Source: JBBSJZ01 sp041739875 (GTDB lineage: Bacteria > Planctomycetota > Planctomycetia > Pirellulales > Pirellulaceae). Taken from it: DNA of 64,000 bases. Made by a program: the position numbers and the translations under genes. Every line of letters starts with the position of its first letter. Positions within the stretch are counted from its first letter, which is position 1. This document shows, one piece after another, positions 42,606 through 51,312 of the stretch. Under the pieces are notes generated by a model. That model saw only the letters and a program-made list of their open reading frames with translations, made no database searches and was not told where the DNA came from. The DNA is taken from contig JBGSNA010000225.1 in the NCBI GenBank assembly GCA_041739875.1, positions 1-64,000 on the forward strand. Direction: 5' to 3'.

Positions 42606-44828
42606 ATGCCCACAGTTCCGCACAGCAATGAATACCAATCGCAAAGCTCGAGTGTTGCTCGATCTTTTTCAGATGTCGCGCGGAAGTATCGACGCGGACT
42701 CGTTGCTGCGTTGACCTTGGCGTCCTTGTTGCTCGCCGGGTCACTTTGGATTGGTCGTCAAATGAGCGAGGGGCTTCGCCATGTCACGCGAGTCTCGGTC
42801 ACAGGCATCTTGTCGGCAAATGTTGCCGTAACGGAATTGTGGCTGGATCATCAACGCGATGAAATCAGCAAGCTAGCGAGTCTCCCAGACGTGCTCGACT
42901 CAGCCCGTGAGGCTTTAACGAAGTACGGGGACCAAGACGCCCCGGAGCTAACCCAGTTACTTGGTGATGAGTCGCTTCAAAGTATATCGAGCCGAATTGC
43001 ACAATCGCTCGTCATTCGCGACCAAATTGGATGGGTGTTGATGGACTCGAGTGGACGAGTGATCGGCTCAAATCACCAGCGTTTATTGGCATTACAGCTA
43101 CCGATTCCCGCAGAAGTTTCCAGGAAAATGAATCGAGGCTTGGCTACGGTTTGCTATGCCATCGAGTCGCCCATTCCCATCACAACCCAGGGACCACTCT
43201 CACGTGGTGGCGGACCGGTCATGCTAGCGATGTCTCCGATCACCCAAGGCGTCGCTACACTGGGGAGCTTGGCGATCTTGATCGATCCAACTGAAGATTT
43301 TTCAAATCTTCTTTCCGTAGCGCGCGCTGGGCGATCCTGTGAAACCTATGCATTCAATCGCGACGGAAAACTTGTCTCGAAAAGTCGTTTCGAAGGCCAG
43401 ATGCGGCAATTCGGAATGTTATCGAACGAGAACGACGAGACGAGCGTGCTGCGACTCTCAGTACGTGATCCTGGAACGGATATCACTCGCTCCGGTCGGC
43501 CGATGCTTGCTAAAGATGACCAACCGCTGACCACGATGGCGCTGAGCGCAACACGTGGCGAACAGGGCGCGAATTTGGACGGCTATCGGGACTACTTTGG
43601 CGTGCCTGTTGTTGGCGCCTGGCAATGGATCGACGAATACGACATCGGCGTCGCGACGGAAATCGATGTGGACGAAGCATATGAGCCGGCGCAGTTGCTT
43701 CGACGCAGAATGATCGGATTTCTATTGCTAGTCGGTCTCACAATGGCGTGCGCGGTTGCTTGCACCATGATGTACCAGCGAATACAGGAAAAGACTCGCC
43801 TGCTTGCCCCCAGAATTCGCAGTCTCGGTCAATACTCCATCGGCGAACGTATCGGCAGCGGAGGCATGGGTACGGTCTACATGGGGCAACACCAATTACT
43901 TCGACGCAACGTGGCCGTAAAAGTCCTTGAAGGCCCTGAGTTGTCGCCTCGAGCGATTTCACGATTCGAGCGAGAAGTACAGGCGACAGCAAAACTTCGT
44001 CACCCCAATACTGTTTCCATCTACGACTATGGCCGCACAGAGAACGGCGAGTTCTTTTACGTGATGGAGTGGGTGGACGGCATCACGCTCCAGCAACTCG
44101 TCAAAGATTACGGGCGACAGCCCGCCGAGCGAGTGATCTATTTGTTGCTTCAGGTCTGTGGTTCGCTCTCCGAAGCTCATCAAAAAGGCATCATTCACCG
44201 CGATATCAAGCCTGCGAATATCATGGTTTCGGCCCAATCCGGTCTGTATGATTCCGTGAAGCTGCTTGACTTTGGCTTGGTGAAGGAAATCGATAGCGAA
44301 AACACAATCCTGACTATCACGGAGTCATTCACGGGGACACCTCTATACATGTCGCCCGAAGCCGTTCGCGACGCGGCGGTAGTCGACCACCGAAGCGACA
44401 TTTATTCACTCGGAGCGGTCGGTTACATGCTTCTTACGGGTGTGCCGGTTTTCGATGGTGGGTCGGCGGTCGACATTTGTGTCAAGCAACTCAACGAACA
44501 GCCCATACGACCGAGCGAACGAATTGGCGAACGATTGCCCGACGATTTGCAAAATGTTCTACTTAGCTGTTTGCGCAAGTTTCCTGAGGAGCGACCGCGC
44601 ACCGTGGATGAATTGGCGGAGACGCTCCAGCATTGTGCTGATTCGACGCGATGGTCCACCGGCGAAGCACGACGTTGGTGGGAAAATGTTTACCACGCAT
44701 CAGAAATGGTGGACACGCAGCCAAATGATCAAGAGACGCTCCACACCATTGACCAGATGCCCAATACCGACCAAAGAGACTTGATGAAGATACGACCGCT
44801 GGCATCCGACCCAACGCGGGCCCGATGA
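42606..44828 (+). CDS. Membrane sensor Ser/Thr protein kinase
   Basis: A 740-residue receptor kinase with the sensor in front. TM1 (about 31-50, GLVAALTLASLLLAGSLWIG) and TM2 (about 369-391, MIGFLLLVGLTMACAVACTM) enclose an approximately 315-residue extracytoplasmic domain that looks like a double-Cache sensor (VLMDSSGRVIGSNHQRLLAL, VMLAMSPITQGVATLGSLAI, AFNRDGKLVSKSRF, GVPVVGAWQWIDEYDIGVAT). The cytoplasmic kinase begins near 410: glycine loop IGERIGSGGMGTVYMG, VAVKVLEG, HRDIKPANIM (about 530), DFG (about 555), GTPLYMSPEAVRDAAV. This order (sensor first, kinase last) is the reverse of most planctomycete kinases, including the one at 1-1347. Its stop overlaps the start of the first GTPase gene by 4 bases (ATGA). 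Confidence 0.94.
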   Translation: MPTVPHSNEYQSQSSSVARSFSDVARKYRRGLVAALTLASLLLAGSLWIGRQMSEGLRHVTRVSVTGILSANVAVTELWLDHQRDEISKLASLPDVLDSAREALTKYGDQDAPELTQLLGDESLQSISSRIAQSLVIRDQIGWVLMDSSGRVIGSNHQRLLALQLPIPAEVSRKMNRGLATVCYAIESPIPITTQGPLSRGGGPVMLAMSPITQGVATLGSLAILIDPTEDFSNLLSVARAGRSCETYAFNRDGKLVSKSRFEGQMRQFGMLSNENDETSVLRLSVRDPGTDITRSGRPMLAKDDQPLTTMALSATRGEQGANLDGYRDYFGVPVVGAWQWIDEYDIGVATEIDVDEAYEPAQLLRRRMIGFLLLVGLTMACAVACTMMYQRIQEKTRLLAPRIRSLGQYSIGERIGSGGMGTVYMGQHQLLRRNVAVKVLEGPELSPRAISRFEREVQATAKLRHPNTVSIYDYGRTENGEFFYVMEWVDGITLQQLVKDYGRQPAERVIYLLLQVCGSLSEAHQKGIIHRDIKPANIMVSAQSGLYDSVKLLDFGLVKEIDSENTILTITESFTGTPLYMSPEAVRDAAVVDHRSDIYSLGAVGYMLLTGVPVFDGGSAVDICVKQLNEQPIRPSERIGERLPDDLQNVLLSCLRKFPEERPRTVDELAETLQHCADSTRWSTGEARRWWENVYHASEMVDTQPNDQETLHTIDQMPNTDQRDLMKIRPLASDPTRAR

Positions 44829-46915
44829 TGTTCGGTATACGACGAAGTTCGCAACCATCGAGCCTGGAATGGCCGAACCTGCACAGCTTGCTCGAAGACG
44901 ACGATCGTCGCGCAGCCGTCGAACGCATTTTTCCAGTCGAAGGCCGTGAAAGCTTTTTGAAAGCTCTGCGCCGTGTTGACCCGATCGCTCAAGCAAATGT
45001 GCTCGCCGCAGGTCGCCAATTGCATACTGCCGCACAACTCGTCGATCGACCCACCGTGGCTGTCGCGGGGATGCTCAACAGTGGCAAGACGAGCCTTGTC
45101 GCTTCGTTTCTGAGTGAGCAAGGTCAGAAACGATCTCTGCGAGGAACAAACAATAGCGAAGGTACACACCGATTCGTGTTGTGGCTTCCAAGTGCTTGGA
45201 AACAAGACCTCGAAGTGTGGGGGCTGCTGATGAGTCGCTTCAAGGACTCTCTCGGGCAATCTCCTGAATTACTCGATGATGATCCGATCAAGTCGCACGC
45301 TCAATATAATAATCGTGGAGGCTCTGCGGACACGCTCAGTGTTCCCTTGGTGGCGACGGACCCCAAACTCGATGAAGTGGGGATCGGGTTACTGGATTGC
45401 CCCGACATTGTCTCCGACGCGGAGATTGGACTGGGATCGCCCGAAGCTCGCCGAGCGCTTCTTGGTCGCGCAGCCACCTTATGTTCTGCGTTCTTGGTCG
45501 TCACTGGGGCCGAATCGGTGCGGGATGCGACGCTGGGCGATTTACTTCGAATCGCAGCCGACTTGATGCCTGGAGTGCCGCGTCTACTTGCCGTCAATAA
45601 AGTTCGGCCACGCCAGACGCCTGACCAAGTGCTGCAAGCGTTTGAGCCGCTTGCCAAAAGCCACGGGATCGAATCGATCTATACCGCATACGACTTCGAT
45701 GTCCCATCCAGCCGTCCGTTCATTCCGCGGTTCGATGAACTGGGGATTGCCACGGAGACTGACGCGGATCCGATGCCCGTCTTCTTTTCACTCGAGAAGG
45801 ACCCCGACCAAAATCCACCGGCTGCGATTCAACCTGATCGATTGCTTCAAGCGCTGCCCAATCGACTGGATCGCGGACAGCTGTTCGACAAGTTTCGCAT
45901 TGCCTTGGAAACAGGTTTGCGAACAGCGATTTGGGAGCAAGGGTACGTTAAACTGGTGACGCATACGAGTGGCGCGAATCAGGCAACGTCGCGAGCACAG
46001 CAGATGATGCTCGACGCAGCACTCGAATTTTTCGCTCATCGTGACGTCGGCGGCGAAGTGCTCGAGTTACGTTTGCACCAAAGCGAACGAATCATTCGTC
46101 AACTCTCGGAGTCGTTCGCGGCGACCGCTCCTTGGTACGCTCGATTCAGCGTCCGACTTCACAGCACCGTTCGACGGTTCATCGACGGCGCTTCGGACTT
46201 TGTCAAACAACTGACGCCGACGGCCATGGCTCGCCGAGCAGCAACCGACGTGCGCGATAAGTTCACTCGCGGCGAGTACGGCGGGATCGTCACGCCCGAG
46301 CGACTGCACTCGGCTATCGAACGCTTTGGCGGGATCCAGTCGATGCCGCATTGGAGTACGATCGTGGACTGGGAAAAACCATGCACCGAAGCGATGCTTC
46401 GGTTTGAACGCGATGATTTCACTTCGCTAGATCCTCGCCGACTGGATGAAGCGGTGAAGCAAATGTGGACCGAGGTTCCGATGCACAAGAAACTGGTCGC
46501 AGGCTTGACCCCACTCGCCGCGACGCTTGCTGCTTTCGGCGGTGTGCTCATGATCCCCATCGACTTTGGCGCTAACGCACTCGCCGCCGCTTCAATCTCC
46601 GAGCTGCTTGGTGCGATGGGACTTGCAGCCATGTCCGCCGTATGGGCTGGTGGTCAAAACTCACGAAATGTTGGTCAACAAGCTGCGCGACAACAGATCG
46701 CCGATTTCCAAGCGGTACTCTGTGACGTGTTTGGAATCGCTCGCCCAACGAACTCTCTTGAAGTCGTTGTTGCGGGCGCAAAACAAGTGCTACCAACCGC
46801 GCAAATCACCTCGCGAGGTCCGACCGGCCCATCGCTCGAAATTTATGCTGTCCGCGACGAGTTCCAACAAGAGCTTCAACGTATGATCCCGCGTAGCGGA
46901 GCCGCCCGACCATGA
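44825..46915 (+). CDS. Membrane-associated P-loop GTPase, dynamin/Era-like (first)
   Basis: A 696-residue protein with a GTPase domain. Walker A/G1 GMLNSGKT is at about 82-89 (VAVAGMLNSGKTSLVASFLS), G3 is LLDCPDIVSDAE at about 189, and G4 is VNKVRPRQ at about 257 (NKxR in place of NKxD, so guanine specificity is uncertain). The second half is a long helical arm (HQSERIIRQLSESFAATAPW, VRRFIDGASDFVKQLTPTAM). Near 555-600 two hydrophobic stretches (LVAGLTPLAATLAAFGGVLM, ELLGAMGLAAMSAVWAGGQN) could insert in the membrane. The plan (GTPase head, helical stalk, membrane insert, C-terminal helix) recalls dynamin-like or IRG-type proteins. Start and stop codons overlap both neighbours as ATGA, so the proteins are made in step. 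Confidence 0.85.
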   Translation: MMFGIRRSSQPSSLEWPNLHSLLEDDDRRAAVERIFPVEGRESFLKALRRVDPIAQANVLAAGRQLHTAAQLVDRPTVAVAGMLNSGKTSLVASFLSEQGQKRSLRGTNNSEGTHRFVLWLPSAWKQDLEVWGLLMSRFKDSLGQSPELLDDDPIKSHAQYNNRGGSADTLSVPLVATDPKLDEVGIGLLDCPDIVSDAEIGLGSPEARRALLGRAATLCSAFLVVTGAESVRDATLGDLLRIAADLMPGVPRLLAVNKVRPRQTPDQVLQAFEPLAKSHGIESIYTAYDFDVPSSRPFIPRFDELGIATETDADPMPVFFSLEKDPDQNPPAAIQPDRLLQALPNRLDRGQLFDKFRIALETGLRTAIWEQGYVKLVTHTSGANQATSRAQQMMLDAALEFFAHRDVGGEVLELRLHQSERIIRQLSESFAATAPWYARFSVRLHSTVRRFIDGASDFVKQLTPTAMARRAATDVRDKFTRGEYGGIVTPERLHSAIERFGGIQSMPHWSTIVDWEKPCTEAMLRFERDDFTSLDPRRLDEAVKQMWTEVPMHKKLVAGLTPLAATLAAFGGVLMIPIDFGANALAAASISELLGAMGLAAMSAVWAGGQNSRNVGQQAARQQIADFQAVLCDVFGIARPTNSLEVVVAGAKQVLPTAQITSRGPTGPSLEIYAVRDEFQQELQRMIPRSGAARP

Positions 46916-48786
46916 GTTCATTTCACACTTCGATTTCTGAACAACCACGACGGTCCAGCATCGAGAATAAATCAGTGGATGCATTGGTGGATCCGGGTGA
47001 TCGGTTCTTGCGGCGCGTTTCTGCTGCCGCCAATCATGTGCTCGGCGACAGCGAAGTGGGGCGGCAAGTTCGCGAGCTTTGTGACGATCATGCCGACGCC
47101 CGTGAGATGATCTTGGTGGACCGAAATAGTGGCGCCACGGTCATCGCGATTGTTGGCGCGACGGGCCAAGGCAAATCATGGTTGATTCGCCAGTTTGTTC
47201 GACGCTCGCCGATCGCTGCGAATATCCGCAGCGGCAACAACCTGGATGAGGCAACCGAGAAGTTAATTTGGATCGGCCCGCAACCGCCTGCGGATCTTGA
47301 CAGCCGCACAGAACGCTACTTGCCTTGCGAGACAAACATGATGGAGCCGATTGGTGTTCCGTACATGCTTGTTGACGCACCAGGTTCCACGGATGATCGT
47401 CGTACTATCGCGACGGTTGCGACACGTGCTTTGTCGCTTGCCTCCGTCATCTTTCTTGTCGTGCGACGTGACCAGATCCGCAGCCAAGCGGTCGGTGTGC
47501 TGACTGAGGCAACGGAAGGAACCCTCGTCGTCCCCATCGTCAATGCGATCCGCCAACGTGACGCGGAACTCGATGCGGATATTGATACGCTCGTTTCGAA
47601 AATGCGTCGCGCGGCAGTCACAAGCACGTTCGCTCCCCCAGTTCTCATCGACGACTTCGAGCTCAAAGATCGCGATGAGAACACGACTGGCGAGTTGGCT
47701 GCGACGGCAATCGCATCTCGACTCAAAGAACAACTAACGGATGGCTGGGACGGCGATCGTCGAAAGTCCACGCGATTGGCTGCGACTGACGCGAGGTTCA
47801 AAGCCGCACTTCAAAGTATCTTACGAGAACATCTGCCGGGATTGACCGGAGCGGTCACGCGCCTCAATAACGAGGCCGTTTCACTTCCAGGCCAAGTTGC
47901 TGAGTCGCTCGTCGGTGCGGGAGGCCCTCTTCGTGCGGTGATCCGTTCACGGTTACGAGCCGCGTTACTCACAGAAACACTCGCGATTTGGTTCCCGTAT
48001 CGATCACTCATGGGAGTGTTGAACCTCACGCATGGTGCCTGGGATCGCGTTGCATTGTCGCTGTCGGGATCACTCCCAAGTCTGATCGGTGCTGCGTGGA
48101 CCAGTGCCCAGAACCTTCGCGACGGACACACAGCCGAACAAACCGTTCGTGACGGATTGCGAATGCGAAGTGCGGCTGCTGTGGCCGATCGTCTTGGTCC
48201 GCTTGCCGCACGTTTTCGAGACGAATTGGCACAACTGCGTCGTGAACCTCGCACTTCGCGTAACGAACCTGGCAACGATTCCTCGCGTTCGCAAGTCGCT
48301 TATCTTGCGGGAATCGATACCTTGCAAGAGCGTTCGCAAGCCATCTTTGAGGAAGTGGTCGACCGTGTTGCCGTGGGGCCAAGGCCAGCGTTCTATTGTG
48401 GCTTAGCTGGCACCGCAATTTTCTGGTGCCTGCTCGGCGGCCCCATTGTCACCCTCTATCGCAAGTACTTCGACGCAAGCATGCTCACGTTGAGCGAGTT
48501 CGGGGGCGATCTTGAAGCGTATCCACACCCCACCGCAGCGATGATGCTGACCAGTATCCTGTTGTCGCTACTTCCGTTGAGTATTTTTTCAATGTTCGTC
48601 GTTTCCTGGGCTCAAAGCCGTGATCGAGTGGAACAAGCAGCGATTGCAATTCGAAATGAACACCGAAAGGCGATTCGCGAGCTCCAAGCCGGCGGAGTGT
48701 TGGCGCTTCGGTGGGATGACCCATTGCTTGCCGACGCGGAGTTTCTCTTGTCAGCTGGGTCCAGTGGAATGGAGACAGAATCGTAA
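46912..48786 (+). CDS. Membrane-anchored P-loop GTPase (second)
   Basis: A 624-residue protein. G1 GATGQGKS is at about 82-89 (IAIVGATGQGKSWLIRQF), the same distance from the start as in the preceding GTPase. G3 is YMLVDAPGSTDDRR at about 152, and the G4-like VNAIRQRD lies at about 210 (N-A-x-x-x-R-D instead of NKxD). A central helical region follows. Two clear transmembrane helices lie at about 493-516 (FYCGLAGTAIFWCLLGGPIV) and 544-566 (MMLTSILLSLLPLSIFSMFV), then an arginine-rich coiled tail (SRDRVEQAAIAIRNEHRKAI). It is only distantly similar to the first GTPase, which suggests a heterodimeric pair. The stop codon TAA overlaps the ATG of the channel gene (TAATG). Confidence 0.85.
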   Translation: MSSFHTSISEQPRRSSIENKSVDALVDPGDRFLRRVSAAANHVLGDSEVGRQVRELCDDHADAREMILVDRNSGATVIAIVGATGQGKSWLIRQFVRRSPIAANIRSGNNLDEATEKLIWIGPQPPADLDSRTERYLPCETNMMEPIGVPYMLVDAPGSTDDRRTIATVATRALSLASVIFLVVRRDQIRSQAVGVLTEATEGTLVVPIVNAIRQRDAELDADIDTLVSKMRRAAVTSTFAPPVLIDDFELKDRDENTTGELAATAIASRLKEQLTDGWDGDRRKSTRLAATDARFKAALQSILREHLPGLTGAVTRLNNEAVSLPGQVAESLVGAGGPLRAVIRSRLRAALLTETLAIWFPYRSLMGVLNLTHGAWDRVALSLSGSLPSLIGAAWTSAQNLRDGHTAEQTVRDGLRMRSAAAVADRLGPLAARFRDELAQLRREPRTSRNEPGNDSSRSQVAYLAGIDTLQERSQAIFEEVVDRVAVGPRPAFYCGLAGTAIFWCLLGGPIVTLYRKYFDASMLTLSEFGGDLEAYPHPTAAMMLTSILLSLLPLSIFSMFVVSWAQSRDRVEQAAIAIRNEHRKAIRELQAGGVLALRWDDPLLADAEFLLSAGSSGMETES

Positions 48787-49580
48787 TGCATTGGAATAGC
48801 TTGATGTCGCTTCTTGTTCTCGCCCAAACCGAAACTGCCGAAGCGGTACCTGGGTCCGGCGGATTGCTGGACATTGTCCTCAGTGGCGGCGTCTTCGGAT
48901 TGCTGATTATCCTCACGTTGTTTTCACTGAGTGTGGCGACCGCCTATTTGATATTCGATCAATTCATGACGCTCAAACGCACGGAGATTTTACCCGAGGG
49001 TGTGAGCGAAACCGTTCGCCAGTCATTATTGACCGGTCACCCTGTCGAAGCCGATGCCGCTTGTCGCCGTGCCCCGAGTGTGCTGAGTCTCGTTCTACTT
49101 TCGGGTTTGAGCGAAATGGATCTCGGTTGGCGCGAAGTCGAGAAAGCCGTTGAAGACTCGCTAGCCGAACAAGCCGCAAGACTGATGCGGCGAATCGAGT
49201 ACCTGTCCGTCATTGGAAATATCGCTCCGATGGTCGGCTTGCTCGGCACCGTCACCGGGATGATTTTAACGTTCCAACAGGTAGCCTCAACGCGAGGTGC
49301 GGCAGGTGCCGGCGATCTCGCGGAAGGGATTTACCAAGCTCTTGTTACCACCGTCGGCGGATTGCTCGTTGCGATCCCTTCGCTCGGTGCGTTTGCCATT
49401 TGCCGCAACCGCGTCGATTCACTCGTTGCCGAGGTGGCGCATCAGTCCCAGCATGCGCTGTTGCCCATTAAACGCCGTCCAGCCGCACGCGTCCGGGCGC
49501 CGCAAACAGCACCAACGACTGGAGCAACACCTGGATTAGTCATTGACGATCCCAAGAAACCGCCTCGAGCATCAACATAA
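48786..49580 (+). CDS. MotA/TolQ/ExbB-family proton channel protein
   Basis: A 264-residue member of the MotA/TolQ/ExbB family. Three membrane helices are visible: about 25-52 (DIVLSGGVFGLLIILTLFSL), 138-160 (YLSVIGNIAPMVGLLGTVTG) and 178-203 (ALVTTVGGLLVAIPSLGAFA). The conserved loop APMVGLLGTVTGMILTFQQV and the GIYQALVTTVGGLLVAIPS segment identify the family, whose pentamers pass protons around a dimer of ExbD/TolR/MotB. No ExbD/TolR gene is adjacent, and the channel is instead translationally coupled to two GTPases and a kinase. The C-terminal tail is Pro/Ala/Arg-rich. It is followed after 8 bases by the SGNH-TPR gene. Confidence 0.93.
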   Translation: MHWNSLMSLLVLAQTETAEAVPGSGGLLDIVLSGGVFGLLIILTLFSLSVATAYLIFDQFMTLKRTEILPEGVSETVRQSLLTGHPVEADAACRRAPSVLSLVLLSGLSEMDLGWREVEKAVEDSLAEQAARLMRRIEYLSVIGNIAPMVGLLGTVTGMILTFQQVASTRGAAGAGDLAEGIYQALVTTVGGLLVAIPSLGAFAICRNRVDSLVAEVAHQSQHALLPIKRRPAARVRAPQTAPTTGATPGLVIDDPKKPPRAST

Positions 49581-49588
49581 GCTCGACT

Positions 49589-51250
49589 ATGAGCACTCCA
49601 ATACTTCCCGCCAAAAAGCTATCGGTTCGAAAAAAACTACTATTCGCGGTCATCACATTAGCGATCGTTGGCGTCGTCGTCGAAATGACACTTGCAATCG
49701 CTGGGATTCGACCGAGTACGAACACAGACCCTTACGTTGGTTTCTCCAGCTACTCACCTGTCATGCGTCCAATCCAGGATGCGAGCGGCGAGATTGTGCT
49801 TCACACAGCGCCAAACAAACTTGTTTGGTTCAATCACCAAACGTTTCCGTTGAAAAAACCTGCCGGGACACGGCGGATCGTGTGCGTGGGTGGATCAACG
49901 ACTTACGGACGCCCTTTCGCCGATGCAACATCTTACTCAGGCTACCTGCGTCAATTGCTTCCGCTCGCGGATTCAAGTCACCACTATGAGGTCATCAACG
50001 CGGGCGGAGTCAGCTACGCAAGTTACCGTGTCGCCGCCGTGATGCAAGAGTTTGCGGCCTACGAACCAGACCTTTTCATCGTTTACTCAGTTCACAACGA
50101 GTTTCTCGAGCGTCGCACCTACGCGTCAATGTTTGAAAAGCCTCAATGGCGAATGGCAGCAGAATCGGTTCTTCGGAAAACTCGAACATGGACAGCCCTG
50201 GAAAGGATTCGTGACAACCTTCTTCGAGAAACTTCTCCTAGTGCGGAGACCCTCACAACCGAAGTTGACGAACGCCTCAACCACACCGCTGGCCCAAGTG
50301 ACTACGAACGCGACGATGCGTGGCAACAAAAAGTGCTGAATCATTACGAATTCAATTTGAATCGAATGGTTGCAATTGCCCGCGACGCTGGAGCACAAAT
50401 AGTCTTCATTGATCCAGCGTCCAATGAGAAGGATTGCTCTCCGTTCAAAACGGACGAACTGTTCTATGAGGACGGCCGCGATCTATTTGAGATTGGTCTT
50501 TACGATGACGCTCTAGTTGCTTTCAAAGCAGCAATTGATCGTGACATCTGTCCGCTACGTGCAACAACGCCGATTGCGGAAATTGGCCGACGAGTTGCCC
50601 GGCAACACCATGTTCCCCGAGTCCCTTTTTGCGACCTATTGCGAAACGATTGCTTGGCACAATACGGTCATCAATGCCTCGGTGAAGAGTACTTCGTCGA
50701 CCATGTCCACCCGACAATCGCGGCGCATCGAGACTTGGCGACTTGGATTGTAGAGACACTTCAAGAAATGGGTTGGATCACCGAGAACCATCTCAATCCG
50801 TCCGTCATTTCGACGATCGACAACAAAATACGCGGCGCAATCGTTCCACGCGACCACGCGATCTCGTTCCGCAATCTGGCAAAGGTCCTGCATTGGGCCG
50901 GCAAGTTTGACGAGGCGAGCCGACGTGCCTTGGACGCACTGAGGTTGCTCCCCAATGACCTCGAGAGCCGCTTCGTACTCGCCGATTGCATGACACGAAT
51001 GCAGCAGTATGACGAGGCATTGGACCAATACAAACAGATCTTCGACACCTCCGACTATGAACGCGCGATTCTGCCCTATGGCGAGTTACTCGCATATTGC
51101 CAACAGTACGAACTGGCAAAGGTCTACCTAACCATGGCAACCGCTTCAGAGAAAGAAACAATTCGCAAGCGAGCGTTCCAAACCCTCGGTGACGTTCACA
51201 CCCAGCTTGGCGAAATCGAACAAGCGGCTGACGCCTACTCACGCATGTAG
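49589..51250 (+). CDS. Membrane-anchored SGNH-hydrolase-like protein with TPR tail
   Basis: A 553-residue protein anchored by an N-terminal helix (LLFAVITLAIVGVVVEMTLA). The SGNH/GDSL-type hydrolase core has block I IVCVGGSTTYGRP (serine nucleophile), block II NAGGVSYASYR (Gly), block III FIVYSVHNEFLE (Asn) and block V YFVDHVHPTIAAH (Asp-x-x-His), so the full triad appears present. From about 420 the chain is made of TPR-like helix pairs (RNLAKVLHWAGKFDEASRRA, LADCMTRMQQYDEALDQYKQ, RAFQTLGDVHTQLGEIEQAA). Proteins of this plan are often linked with acylation or deacetylation of exported polysaccharides. It is the last gene of the operon, 8 bases after the channel gene. Confidence 0.9.
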   Translation: MSTPILPAKKLSVRKKLLFAVITLAIVGVVVEMTLAIAGIRPSTNTDPYVGFSSYSPVMRPIQDASGEIVLHTAPNKLVWFNHQTFPLKKPAGTRRIVCVGGSTTYGRPFADATSYSGYLRQLLPLADSSHHYEVINAGGVSYASYRVAAVMQEFAAYEPDLFIVYSVHNEFLERRTYASMFEKPQWRMAAESVLRKTRTWTALERIRDNLLRETSPSAETLTTEVDERLNHTAGPSDYERDDAWQQKVLNHYEFNLNRMVAIARDAGAQIVFIDPASNEKDCSPFKTDELFYEDGRDLFEIGLYDDALVAFKAAIDRDICPLRATTPIAEIGRRVARQHHVPRVPFCDLLRNDCLAQYGHQCLGEEYFVDHVHPTIAAHRDLATWIVETLQEMGWITENHLNPSVISTIDNKIRGAIVPRDHAISFRNLAKVLHWAGKFDEASRRALDALRLLPNDLESRFVLADCMTRMQQYDEALDQYKQIFDTSDYERAILPYGELLAYCQQYELAKVYLTMATASEKETIRKRAFQTLGDVHTQLGEIEQAADAYSRM

Positions 51251-51312
51251 TTTCCGTCCGCTAAGCAAAAGCAATTCACTGCACTACTTTTTGTTCGTCT
51301 GCGTCTCGTGTC

